64,000 nucleotides of DNA from CBDFLD01 sp965249005 (GTDB taxonomy: Bacteria > Acidobacteriota > UBA6911). This document shows positions 25,819 through 34,601 of the stretch, one piece after another. The stretch covers positions 62,001 to 126,000 of the forward strand of contig CBDFLD010000022.1 of assembly GCA_965249005.1 (NCBI GenBank), given 5' to 3'. The notes beneath the pieces were generated by a model, which was given only the letters and a program-made list of their open reading frames with translations, did not search any database and had not been told where the DNA came from. Positions within the stretch are counted from its first letter, which is position 1; each line of letters starts with the position of its first letter. The position numbers were made by a program, and so were the translations under genes.

Positions 25819-26724
25819 ATGAGCCAACTCCAGAAGGCGGAAATTCACGAAGTAGGACCCCGGGACGGGTTGCAACGGCTGGCAAGCTTCATTCCCACGG
25901 AAAGGAAGGTTCGGTTAATAGAAGACCTCATCGACGCGGGTTGCCGCCATATCGAGGTGGCTAGCTTCGTCAGCCCCAAGGTGACGCCTCAAATGTCGGA
26001 CGGGCGTGAGGTGCTAGCGCGTCTTCCCCGCCGGCCGGGCGTCTCCTACTCGGCCTTCGTCCCGAACCTCCATGGGTTGGCTCCCGCGCTGGAGGCGTCG
26101 GTCGGACGGATCAGCATCGGAACGGCGGCTTCCGAAGCCTTTCAGCAAAAGAACATGAACGCCTCGATCTCGGAATCGGTGGAGCGTATCAGAAGAATCG
26201 TTGCCGGATGCGCGGGTCAGCCCGTTCATATCCATGGCTATGTGTCCTGCGTGGTCGAATGCCCTTACTCAGGGCCGGTGGAGCCAAGCAAGGTGGCCGA
26301 ACTCGCCGATCGTTTGTTTCATATGGGATGCCACGACATCTTTCTCGGCGAAACCCTCGGGAAGAGCACCGTCTCCAGCATTTCCCGGCTGCTCGACGCT
26401 GTCCTCGATCGCATCCAGCCGGCACAACTTGGCATCCACCTGCACGACACCTACGGCCAGGCAGTCGCTGGTCTGACCCAGTGTCTAGAGCGAGGCATCT
26501 ATAAAATAGACAGTTCCGTCGCGGGACTCGGGGGCTGCCCTTTCGCCCCCGGGGCGGCAGGAAACGTGGCGACGGAAGACGTCCTTTATCTTCTGAATGG
26601 GATGGGCATCGCACCCGATATCAATATGGAGCAGGTCGCGGCCGCCGGGAACACGTTCTGTGAAGAATTCGGGCTCCGCAACGACAGCAAAGCCGGCCGC
26701 GCCCTCAGTAGTCGGAGTCAGTAG
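25819..26724 (+). CDS. liuE: Hydroxymethylglutaryl-CoA lyase
   Basis: A 301-residue DRE-TIM barrel enzyme. It has the opening EVGPRDGLQRL with the catalytic Arg/Asp, the block VSCVVECPYSG, HLHDTYGQA with metal His residues, and the signature GLGGCPFAPGAAGNVATED containing the reactive Cys. It cleaves HMG-CoA to acetyl-CoA and acetoacetate, the last step of leucine breakdown. The TAG stop is the final codon before the group II intron boundary. Confidence 0.95.
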   Translation: MSQLQKAEIHEVGPRDGLQRLASFIPTERKVRLIEDLIDAGCRHIEVASFVSPKVTPQMSDGREVLARLPRRPGVSYSAFVPNLHGLAPALEASVGRISIGTAASEAFQQKNMNASISESVERIRRIVAGCAGQPVHIHGYVSCVVECPYSGPVEPSKVAELADRLFHMGCHDIFLGETLGKSTVSSISRLLDAVLDRIQPAQLGIHLHDTYGQAVAGLTQCLERGIYKIDSSVAGLGGCPFAPGAAGNVATEDVLYLLNGMGIAPDINMEQVAAAGNTFCEEFGLRNDSKAGRALSSRSQ

Positions 26725-26768
26725 ATAGGGGTAGGGAGGCCCGATTGAGTTCGATCCCCCCTCCCTCC

Positions 26769-26801
26769 GAACCGTACGTGCGGTTCTCCCGCATACGGCT
26801 C
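26769..26801 (-). ncRNA. Group II intron domain V, copy 1
   Basis: Read on the minus strand this 33-base hairpin begins GAGCCGTATGCGG and ends CGCACGTACGGTTC, the classic domain V with the catalytic AGC triad. Domain VI (GGAGGG / CCTCCC stem) follows toward 26725. It shows that the ribozyme part is intact. Confidence 0.88.
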
Positions 26802-26815
26802 TCCAGTTGGTGGTC

Positions 26816-28162
26816 TTACCTCGACGAGGATTGACGGACCAAGCCATGGGCAGTCGCCAAGGAATACAGCCCGTGCTCAGCAAAGTAGGAATTCCGCCAG
26901 CGTTGATGATCTCGCCCGCGGCCACGTCCCTTCCGACCGCATCGCTTTCGCAGTATCGATCGCAGTCGCATCCGGACCCAGCCATCTATGGGCTCAAAGG
27001 TGTTGCTGTGACTCTGCTTGAAGTACTCAAACCAGCCTCGCAGCGTCGCGTTCACATCCTCGATGATGTATGCCAGACTGTGGCCATGGGCACGTTTTGT
27101 TTTCGCCCGGATGGTCGTTCTGAGTTTCTTCAGGCTCTTCTTCCGTGGCCAGCGATACTGGGCTCGAAAGTGATACCCCAGAAAGTCAAATCCCTCCGTC
27201 TCAGCATCCACAATTCGCGTCTTCTCCGGATGAAGCGTCAGACCAGCTTCCGAAGTCCACGCCTGTACCAGAGCCAAGGCCGCCTCTGCTTCTTCTCGCG
27301 TACGACACAAGATGACAAAGTCATCAGCGTAGCGCACCATTTGAAAGCCTCGCTTGGCCATCAGGTGATCGAGCGGATTGAGGTAAACGTTCGAAAGCAA
27401 GGGACTGATCACGGCGCCTTGCGGACTACCAGATTCTGGAGTCCACTGCTTCAGACCATCCATGATCCCTTGCTTAAGAAACTGCTCAATCAGTCGGAGC
27501 ACCCGGCCGTCGCTGACTTTCTCTCGCACGCGTGCCATCAACTTATCATGCGGAATCGAATCGAAATAGCCTTTCAAATCCGCGTCCACAACGTAGCCGT
27601 AGCCACTCTTCCTCAGCTCAACAACACGTCGAAGCGCGTCCTTGCAGCTGAGTCCGGGTCGAAAGCCGTAGCTATGCTCGGCAAACTCCCGCTCGAAGAT
27701 CGGTTCCAGCACGTTGCGAAGCGCGGTTTGAACTACACGGTCGCGCACCGTCGGGATACCGAGTGGTCGCTTTTCCTCACCTCCCGGCTTTGGGATCCAC
27801 ACGCGTCGGACCGCGTGTGGCACGTAGGTGCGTTTCTGCAAGGCTTGTGCGATGCGTCCCAGGTTCTTGTCTCGGTGTTGCGAGAACTCATCTATCGTCA
27901 CGTGATCCACGCCAGCGGCTCCCCTGTTCCCGGCCACTTGTATGTATGCCGAGAGCAGGTTAGCTTCCGCAAACACCTTGTCGATCAGTCGGGCCCATTT
28001 CCCTCCTTGCACTCCAGCCTCGAGTGCCGTCAACATGCGGTCCGTCCAAACCGTCGCTTCCGTCCACCTCCATCGGCTGCGGACTTCTCCGTCGGGTTGA
28101 GTCCGAGGGCGTTTCCGACCTCTAAACACTGCGCCCGGTTGTTGTTCCGACTGTTCGGTCAT
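26816..28162 (-). CDS. ltrA: Group II intron reverse transcriptase/maturase, copy 1
   Basis: A 448-residue intron-encoded protein. RT blocks include GAAGVDHVTIDEF, RPLGIPTVRDRVVQ, SYGFRPGLSCKDAL, VVDADLKGYFDSIPH, GSPQGAVISPLLSN and the catalytic MVRYADDFVI. The maturase X domain (RGWFEYFKQSH, residues ~375-410) follows. There is no HNH endonuclease domain. It splices and reverse-transcribes its own intron. The only protein difference from copy 2 is Val instead of Ala in EAG(V/A)QGG. Confidence 0.95.
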   Translation of the reverse strand: MTEQSEQQPGAVFRGRKRPRTQPDGEVRSRWRWTEATVWTDRMLTALEAGVQGGKWARLIDKVFAEANLLSAYIQVAGNRGAAGVDHVTIDEFSQHRDKNLGRIAQALQKRTYVPHAVRRVWIPKPGGEEKRPLGIPTVRDRVVQTALRNVLEPIFEREFAEHSYGFRPGLSCKDALRRVVELRKSGYGYVVDADLKGYFDSIPHDKLMARVREKVSDGRVLRLIEQFLKQGIMDGLKQWTPESGSPQGAVISPLLSNVYLNPLDHLMAKRGFQMVRYADDFVILCRTREEAEAALALVQAWTSEAGLTLHPEKTRIVDAETEGFDFLGYHFRAQYRWPRKKSLKKLRTTIRAKTKRAHGHSLAYIIEDVNATLRGWFEYFKQSHSNTFEPIDGWVRMRLRSILRKRCGRKGRGRGRDHQRWRNSYFAEHGLYSLATAHGLVRQSSSR

Positions 28163-28597
28163 CCCGCATCCACCTCCCTGCGTCCCTTTGCTCCACGAGT
28201 GTTAGCTCGCTTCTTCGCTACTATGGACGCTCTGACTCCTGAGCTACCGGCTCTTCGGCTCTCCTTCGAGTATGAACTCCGTCTTGGCTGTCGCTCAGGT
28301 CTCCCTGCTTTACGTGTTTGGCCTTCAGAGCATTCCGTCCCCAACCACCTGACTGCCCCTGCCGTCGCTTTTGCACACAACCCCTCAGCGCGACAGGCCT
28401 TTCGGGCTTCGCCATTACCTAGCAGGCTCGCCAGTCAGCCCGGCCGAAACGGGTTCGCTTTACTACGGACTGCTCGTTCACCTCCAGTTGCTCTCCACCC
28501 CCTTTCACAAGGACGCAGTTACTTTCAGTTACAGGCCGGAGTGTGTATGCCTGACGAGGACTTTCACCTCGCTAGCCAAACACGCTCGCAGGCGCAC

Positions 28598-28662
28598 TAG
28601 GTCGCTCACGCCTTGAGCGACTTCGCCGTCCCTTCATACGTCTCGCGGCGCGAGACGCCTAC
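28598..28662. repeat. Hairpin pair next to intron copy 1 (CTAC-hairpin family)
   Basis: Hairpin 1 is GTCGCTCA / TGAGCGAC (28601-28621). On the minus strand it is followed by CTA and then the intron. Hairpin 2 is CGTCTCGC / GCGAGACG (28639-28657, three-base loop), followed on the plus strand by CCTAC. The second hairpin is therefore an apparently empty target in the opposite orientation. An AAGGAG ribosome-binding site for the next gene starts one base after it. Confidence 0.8.
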
Positions 28663-28675
28663 AAGGAGCAACGTT

Positions 28676-29833
28676 GTGAACAGACCAACGTATGAAGAAC
28701 CCTACTTCACCGAAGAGCATCGGATGATTGCCGATCAGATCCGCCAATTCGTGGAAAAAGAAGTGATGCCTTTTGGCGAGGAGTGGGAAGAGGCAGAGCA
28801 AGTACCCCGGGAGCCACTCCGCAAGTTGGGAGAGCTCGGACTTTTGGGCATGCGGCACCCCGAAGAATATGGGGGCAGCAACCTTGACGCTCTGTCCTCG
28901 GTCGTGCTGGCCGAACAACTCGGCTACTCGACGTTCGGTGGATTCACCGCCACCGTGACGGTCCACACCGACATGGCTTCGCCTCACCTGACCCGGTACG
29001 GAACCGACGAGCAGAAACAAAAATATCTGCCCAGCATCATCACGGGTGAGACCGTGACCGCCATTGCCGTGACGGAGCCGGACGCCGGCTCCGATGTGGC
29101 CTCGATGCGAACGATCGCGCGGCGAGACGGCAATCATTACATCCTCAACGGCAGCAAGATGTTCATCACCAATGGAGTCTACGGCGATCTTGTCTTCGTC
29201 GCCGCCCGCACGGATCCGGAGGCCAAGGGAAGCCAGGGAATATCGATGTTCATTGTCGAAAAAGGCACTCCGGGCTTTTCTGTCGGACGCAAGCTCAAAA
29301 AGACCGGCTGGTGGTGCTCCGACACGGCAGAGCTCGTCTTCGAAGACTGTCGGCTTGCTGCCGACTGCTTACTCGGCGCTGAAAACAAGGGCTTTTATTC
29401 GATCATGGACAACTTCCAGAACGAGCGCCTGATCATCGGCGCCATCTGTCTGGGCGAAGCATCCAAAGCGCTCGAGCTCACCCTGGATCACGTCCGCCAA
29501 AGGCAAGCCTTCAACGGCACGTTATGGGATCAGCAGACGATCCGGCAGCGAGTGTCGATGTTGTGTTCCAAGCTCGAAGCCGGCCGCCAGCTCGTTTACC
29601 ATACCGCCTCGCTCGACGCCAAAGGCCTCGACTGCATACTGCAAGTGTCGATGGTCAAAGCCTACTGCGCCGAGCTCCTCAACGAGATCATGTACGACTG
29701 CGTCCAGTTCCACGGGGGCATGGGCTACATGCGCGAAACAGCCGTCGAACGCATGTCCCGCGACGCTCGCGTGCTGGCCATCGGCGGCGGCGCCACAGAA
29801 GTCATGCTGGAAGAGGTGGCCAAACGGATCTAA
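28676..29833 (+). CDS. liuA: Isovaleryl-CoA dehydrogenase-like acyl-CoA dehydrogenase
   Basis: A 385-residue acyl-CoA dehydrogenase. Family segments include VTEPDAGSDVASM, ITNGVYGDLVFVAART (FAD-binding middle domain), DNFQNERLIIGAI, and the C-terminal YDCVQFHGGMGYMRET. It fits oxidation of isovaleryl-CoA to methylcrotonyl-CoA, the first committed step of this operon. I chose GTG 28676 because AAGGAG (28663-28668) lies 7 bases upstream. A longer frame from 28613 would run through the hairpin repeat and is rejected. The intron now lies between it and the promoter-proximal genes. Confidence 0.9.
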   Translation: MNRPTYEEPYFTEEHRMIADQIRQFVEKEVMPFGEEWEEAEQVPREPLRKLGELGLLGMRHPEEYGGSNLDALSSVVLAEQLGYSTFGGFTATVTVHTDMASPHLTRYGTDEQKQKYLPSIITGETVTAIAVTEPDAGSDVASMRTIARRDGNHYILNGSKMFITNGVYGDLVFVAARTDPEAKGSQGISMFIVEKGTPGFSVGRKLKKTGWWCSDTAELVFEDCRLAADCLLGAENKGFYSIMDNFQNERLIIGAICLGEASKALELTLDHVRQRQAFNGTLWDQQTIRQRVSMLCSKLEAGRQLVYHTASLDAKGLDCILQVSMVKAYCAELLNEIMYDCVQFHGGMGYMRETAVERMSRDARVLAIGGGATEVMLEEVAKRI

Positions 29834-29834
29834 G

Positions 29835-29881
29835 GTAGGCCGCTCACGCAGAGCGGCTTGACCGCTCTATCCATGAGCGGC
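29835..29881. repeat. Compound CTAC-hairpin repeat after liuA
   Basis: GTAG (29835-29838) precedes the hairpin GCCGCTC / GAGCGGC (29839-29857), so the minus strand reads hairpin-CTAC. A second hairpin follows, CCGCTC / GAGCGG (29862-29880). The same compound sequence recurs at 51,772-51,814 and 51,877-51,915. It begins 2 bases after the liuA stop codon and may terminate the operon. Confidence 0.75.
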
Positions 29882-29995
29882 ATTCGAAGACGCCCAGTTC
29901 CTTCCATTGGGAGGCTCAGTTGGACTTCGGGAAAGTGCTCGGGAACCCCAGGGACGTCCGTTCGAACTGCCACAGCGGTGAGCGCGCCCTGAGGC

Positions 29996-32940
29996 TCAAT
30001 CCGATATTGGCCGCTCTTCGGGGTCGAAGTTCTCGACCGACCATATATCCGAAGTTTTGTGGGTGGAGATGCAAACCATCTTCTTCGCGTCGGGGCTCAT
30101 GCGGCATGGCACCCTGAGTTGTAGATCTTCAATCGGTAACGTCAGCCACGGTGTCGCGCCACTCCCGTCCGCCGATATCTTTAAAAGCTTTTCAGGCTCC
30201 TGGGCTTTCCTGGCGTAAATCCACTTCCCGTCTGGCGACCATCCAGTTGGCAGAACAGGTAGATCGGGCGGCTTGTAAACTTGCGTCATGGACAGGTCCT
30301 TCATTGTAGTGATCCATATTCCCTTCGTGCCCACCTGTGTATTCCACGTGACCGCGACTCTACTGCCGTCGGATGAGTAACGGAGAAAGAATACAGACTT
30401 GGCTGAGTCCTCCGGAACCAGGGACCGTTCCTCCCCGCTCTCCGGGTCGAGAACCCTGAAATTGCCGTTCTGGGACCCTCGCTCGCGATACAAAATATAT
30501 CGCCCCGGCGACCATACAACCTCCCTTGTGTCACGACCAGGCGAACTCTTAGAAAATTGTTCTGCAACGCCGCCCTCAGCGCCGACTTTCCAGACGTGAC
30601 CTCCCGAGACGAAAGCAACGTACTTCCCATCCGGAGACCACGCGGGATGTCTGGAGTTCTTGGAAACCAGATCCTCGGCCATGGTCCCATCCGTGGAGAT
30701 CTTGCGGATAATGGACTTTCCTGTCGCCATGACGGTTTGATAAACAACCCACTTACCGTCGGGTGAAATGTCATAGCTCATGATTGAAGTAACAGATGAG
30801 GTCAGTAGCTCCACCTCGACCGGCTTATTCCCTTCAGGGTCCGAAACCTTAACCAACCAGAGTTTGTCTGGTGCGGCCGCCACTCGACCGTATAACAAGC
30901 GATTACCAGAAAGACTAAAGCGATATGACTCCAAACCGCTATGCACGACGTACGACGCTTCTCTTGAGTTCTCCCCTGCGTCATCAATCGATATCTTCCA
31001 TAAATCCCGAGCCGCTCCGGCTTCGACAAGGTAATAGATGGACTCATCGGCAAGAGACCATCGAGGTGAGTAAATCGTCCCTCGCTCGAGTATCTTCTTT
31101 TGCTCCGTTCCCTCCGGCCTGATAGTCCACAGACCATTCGCATTTTTCGCGACTGTCTGGTACAACAACAAATTCGCGACCGGAGACCAATCGATGTCTC
31201 CTATGAACTCAAACTCTCCCGAGATTTGTATGCTGCTTGTCTCAGCGGTGAACCGGTTGACCAACTCGATCGCAGGGGTGGACGCTTCAGAAAGGGCGAT
31301 CTGACGGCCGTCGGGAGACCAACATGCATTGTTGGCTGTTCCGATCTCCGTGGGTTTCCCTCCCAGTCGAGGCACGACGTAGACAGGCCCAGGACTGCCA
31401 CGCGCTGCAGAAACGATCAACAGTCTCGTGCCGTCTGGAGACCATCTCAAACCGCGGCACCATCGGTCTCGAAACACTTCGATCGATTCACCGCTGCTGC
31501 TGTCGAGCACCTTGACGATTTGCCCCTCATTGACGGTTTCTACGTACGCAATGAATTGACCATCCGGCGATTCGGCAGGGTAGGACGCGTTGCCGGTATA
31601 TGTGATCTTCTTGTGGATTGCCGGTACGGGAGGGCCAGTACTCCCAGGACTCACGTTCTTCCAGCCCACGTAGACGAGTAACGCCGAGGCCAGTACAATT
31701 CCCGCCATCAATCCCGTTTGCCAATTGAGCCGAAGGTACTTTAATCTTGTTTTGACCAGCTTCCGTGAAGGAGCTTGCTTTCCTGGTTCCGTAAGAATCT
31801 GACTCAGATTCGCTCGTACTTCCTCCATCGACTGAAATCTCTGGTCTCGATCCTTTGCCAGCATCCGCTCAAGAACCTGCCCCAGAGACTCTGGAACCTC
31901 GGAATATTCTGACAACTCCGGTGGTGTCTCACTCGCGATTGCCGTCGCCGTTCCCATCCACGCTGTCTTCTTGAATGGATGTTTGCCCGTCAGCATTTCA
32001 AAGAGGACTACTGCTAAGCTGAAGATGTCGCTTCGCGCGTCGACGTCGCGGCCCTGAATCTGCTCCGGAGACATGTAGGCCAACGTGCCCGGAGAAATCT
32101 CTTTTTGGCCCAGACTGGCCAAGCTTTCCTCTTGGCTTCTCGTTTGCTCTCCATCGTAAAGACGCTTCGCCAGACCAAAGTCCAAGACTTTGACATCACC
32201 GTTGGAAGTCACCATCACGTTCGACGGTTTCAGATCCCGGTGAATCAAGCCCTTCTTGTGTGCTGCTTCCAACCCACTCGCGATGTCGATTGCGATTCGC
32301 AAAGCTTCTTCCATACTCAAAGGGCCGTCGGCTATCTTCTCCGTCAAGGTCTGGCCCTGGATGTACTCCATCGCGATAAACGCCTTGCCATCAACTTCGC
32401 CGGCATCGTAGATATTGCAAACTTGGGAAGATTCCAGACCTGCGGCTGCCCGCGCTTCCCGCAGCAACCGCTTTCGCGACGCGCCGTCTTCCCCGTTTTC
32501 CTCCCCCTTTTCCTCCAGGACAAACTTCAGTGCGACCTTGCGCCGAAGCACCGAATCCTCCGCCAGATGCACTTCGGCCATCGCCCCCTGACCGAGCTTG
32601 CTCAGCAACCGATACCTCGACTTCGGTTCTTCTTTCGAAACGGTTACGAGCAGCCGGTAACCCCTACGAGCTATCGTCTGTATGAAACGAGGGTTCTGAG
32701 GATCGTCGTCGAATGCTTTTCTCAGCACAGAAACGGCGTGGATCAAGACGTCGTCGGTCACGAACGTATCCGGCCACACGGCAGAGGACGTTCCTTGGAT
32801 GAGACCTCTTCGGAATGCTCGGCCAGATAGACCAAGACCTGCATCACCTTCGGTTCGATCGTGACATCGCGACCGGAACCGGCGAGACGATTCAGCTGAG
32901 GCTGAACGAGCCAATCTCCAAGACGAAAGTCGCCTTCCAT
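29996..32940 (-). pseudogene. Winged-helix/Ser-Thr kinase/PD40 propeller fusion with an N-terminal frameshift
   Basis: In order: an OmpR/CadC-type winged helix (starts MEGDFRLGDWLVQP at 32940; continues VWPDTFVTDDVL and RGYRLLVTV), a protein kinase (GQGAMAEVHLAED; Lys in VALKFVLEE; HRDLKPSNVM; DFGLAKR), one membrane span (ILASALLVYVGW after the kinase) and a long WD40/TolB-like propeller. The winged helix is split near 32,785: between SSKE and VWPDTF there are 11 bases where a multiple of three is needed. The frame upstream of 32940 is not family-like. If the shift is real the DNA-binding domain is disconnected, but a kinase-only product could still be made. Confidence 0.82.
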
Positions 32941-33156
32941 TGCTGGCCCTCGGCGTGCTGACCCCTAGCATTATCAAGGTGGGGCTATTGACAGTTATTC
33001 TAACACCCGTGTCGGGAGGGGCAAAACGGTCTACAGGGTGGGATTGTTGAAAACAGCCGCCTTGAACGCTCAAACTGCAATCAGCCGGACTTTTCGCGGT
33101 GCGTCGCCCATCGGCACAAGCTACAATATAGTTCAATACAACCGGAGCAAAACTCC
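32941..33156. other. Divergent intergenic region, kinase gene and mini-YccF genes
   Basis: About 215 bases. A TTGACA at 32988 on the plus strand has no convincing -10 box at normal spacing. No gene, hairpin or repeat from the families described elsewhere is seen. Confidence 0.4.
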
Positions 33157-33336
33157 ATAACCATCATCGGCAATATTCTCTGGATTATCGTCGGGGGAGG
33201 GATCCTCCTCTTCCTCGAGTACCTCATCGCGGGGTTGTTCCTCTGTCTGACCATCATCGGCATCCCGTTTGGCGTGCAGTGTATGAAGCTCTCGTTGCTT
33301 GCGCTCCTTCCCTTCGGTAAGGAGATCGTTAGTTGA
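33157..33336 (+). CDS. Mini-YccF (DUF307) protein 1, no standard start codon
   Basis: The frame reads TIIGNILWIIVGG near its start, LTIIGIPFGVQCMKLS in the middle and LLPFGKEIVS at its end (TGA 33334). These match one YccF repeat: membrane span, IGIP turn, then the small-hydrophobic segment. No ATG, GTG or TTG lies in frame near the start. A GGAG at 33143-33146 precedes ATA 33157, so the gene uses a rare start or has lost ATG by mutation. Canonical YccF (~130-150 residues) contains two such repeats, here split over two adjacent short genes. Confidence 0.55.
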   Translation: MTIIGNILWIIVGGGILLFLEYLIAGLFLCLTIIGIPFGVQCMKLSLLALLPFGKEIVS

Positions 33337-33370
33337 CGAGGGTTCGACTTCGGGCTGTCTGAGCTTGGTC

Positions 33371-33535
33371 ATGAACGTTATCTGGATCATTGTGGGGGGT
33401 ATCACGATTACCCTGACGCATCTGGTGTTCGGTTTGCTCTGTGCCATCACGATCATCGGGATTCCATTCGCCAAACAACATCTGAAGCTTGCAGGACTGG
33501 CTCTGACCCCCTTCGGAAAGGGAGTACGGTCGTGA
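33371..33535 (+). CDS. Mini-YccF (DUF307) protein 2
   Basis: A 54-residue protein: MNVIWIIVGGITITLTHLV, then CAITIIGIPFAKQHLKLAGLA and LTPFGKGVRS. It is a single YccF repeat with two membrane segments around the IGIP turn. It lies 34 bases after mini-YccF 1 and overlaps the next gene's GTG start (GTGA). The two small proteins probably assemble to replace the usual two-repeat YccF inner-membrane protein, whose function is unknown. Confidence 0.7.
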   Translation: MNVIWIIVGGITITLTHLVFGLLCAITIIGIPFAKQHLKLAGLALTPFGKGVRS

Positions 33536-34521
33536 CGTATAAAAACTCGAGATTTAGCCTGCTCTTGCTACTGCCCTGTGCTTTGGCTGCGGGCTCCGGC
33601 GTACTCGATGCGGAAATCCCGAGCTCTTCACCCGAACATCGCGTCCAATCACTCAAGGTCTGGATCCTTTCGACCATGCTGGCGGACCGAGGAATCGGAG
33701 AGTGGGGTTTCGCCGCGGTGGTGGAAGCGGACGGAAACCGCATCTTGTTCGATACCGGTGGCAGGCCGGATACGGTTCTGGAGAACGCTCGCGAGCTAGG
33801 CGTAGGGCTAGACGATATCCGAGAGGTGATCCTGAGCCACAACCATGCGGATCACACGGGCGGGTTGCTGAATCTGCGGAAAGAAATCTCCAAGATCCGG
33901 CCTCGCGCACTGTCGCGCGCTCACGTTGGGAGAGGAATATTCTGGAGTCGCCCGGGACCGGACAAAGAGCGAAACCTCGTACGAGTCAACCAAAAAGCCT
34001 ATCAGGAACTCGGCGCCGGCTGGGTCGAGCACACGGGACCGGAAGAAATTTTTCCCGGGGTCTGGCTCACGGGCCCCGTGCCTCGCGTCCACCCGGAAAA
34101 AAACTGGAGCAATCTCGGCAAGATCCGGACGCCCGATGGCTTGCGGGAAGACACGATTCCGGAGAGCCAGTCTCTGGTGATCGACACCGATCGGGGACTC
34201 GTGGTGGTTTCCGGATGCGGACATGCCGGTATCGTCAACACTTTGGAGTACGCTCGCGGAAGGATTCGCAACGCACCCATCTACGCCGCCCTGGGAGGAT
34301 TTCACTTGATGGCCGCCGATGACAGCCACCTCCAGTGGACCGGAGAGAAGCTTCACCAGATGGGGTTGCAACATTTTCTGGGAGCTCATTGCACGGGCAT
34401 CGAAGCTGTATATCAGCTACGCCGGCACGCCAAGCTGGATCGGTCGCGATGCGTGGTAGGCGCCGTCGGTTCGTCGTTCACGCTGGATGCAGGAATTGAT
34501 CCGCTGATGGTTGCAAAGTAA
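33532..34521 (+). CDS. Exported metallo-beta-lactamase-fold hydrolase
   Basis: A 329-residue protein with an N-terminal signal segment (residues 8-25). The MBL metal motif is SHNHADHTGG (H103, H105, D107, H108), followed by VVVSGCGHAGIVNTL and GGFHLMAAD with further metal ligands. The GCGHxGI and GGFHL blocks place it with the dihydropteroate-related/MJ0296-like branch of MBL proteins rather than with antibiotic lactamases. Substrate is unknown. The GTG start overlaps the YccF stop, which indicates coupling. Confidence 0.8.
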   Translation: MTYKNSRFSLLLLLPCALAAGSGVLDAEIPSSSPEHRVQSLKVWILSTMLADRGIGEWGFAAVVEADGNRILFDTGGRPDTVLENARELGVGLDDIREVILSHNHADHTGGLLNLRKEISKIRPRALSRAHVGRGIFWSRPGPDKERNLVRVNQKAYQELGAGWVEHTGPEEIFPGVWLTGPVPRVHPEKNWSNLGKIRTPDGLREDTIPESQSLVIDTDRGLVVVSGCGHAGIVNTLEYARGRIRNAPIYAALGGFHLMAADDSHLQWTGEKLHQMGLQHFLGAHCTGIEAVYQLRRHAKLDRSRCVVGAVGSSFTLDAGIDPLMVAK

Positions 34522-34526
34522 AAAAA

Positions 34527-34601
34527 GGGGACGTTCACCACGTTTACCGGTTTTTTGGAGGTACGCGCGCGAAAACCTGGTAAACGTGGGGGACGTCCCT
34601 A
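34527..34601. repeat. TAGGGACG palindromic element, copy B
   Basis: Arms at 34527-34548 and 34579-34601 are complementary except for two positions, around a 30-base loop with a T6 run. The right end reads CGTCCCTA. On the minus strand its TAG (34599-34601) is the stop codon of the interrupted amidohydrolase. The element fills the gap between two convergent genes, just as copy A does at 16,494-16,571. Confidence 0.85.

Larger units (their letters stand above)
26725..28597 (-). mobile_element. Group II intron, copy 1 (RT-encoding, inserted at a hairpin-CTAC site)
   Basis: A 1,873-base intron on the minus strand. The 5' end is GTGCG (complement of 28593-28597) and the 3' end is CCTAT. Domain V lies at 26769-26801 and the reverse-transcriptase gene at 26816-28162. 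The 5' exon is a hairpin (28601-28621) followed by CTA; the 3' exon begins with C. Insertion directly after a stem-loop and absence of an endonuclease domain point to the bacterial class C (IIC) type. It is antisense to the liu operon and separates HMG-CoA lyase from isovaleryl-CoA dehydrogenase. Copy 2 differs by one visible base. Confidence 0.9.

Noticed and set aside
26807..28600. Long plus-strand ORF (597 codons) across intron copy 1, repeated at 41,037-42,830
   Set aside because: It is antisense to the reverse-transcriptase gene, has no protein-family features, and exists because the opposite strand is a real, GC-rich coding sequence.
32941..33136. N-terminal extension of the kinase-propeller frame
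   Set aside because: The residues are not family-like; the winged-helix N-terminus is found in another frame starting at 32940, which shows a frameshift instead.
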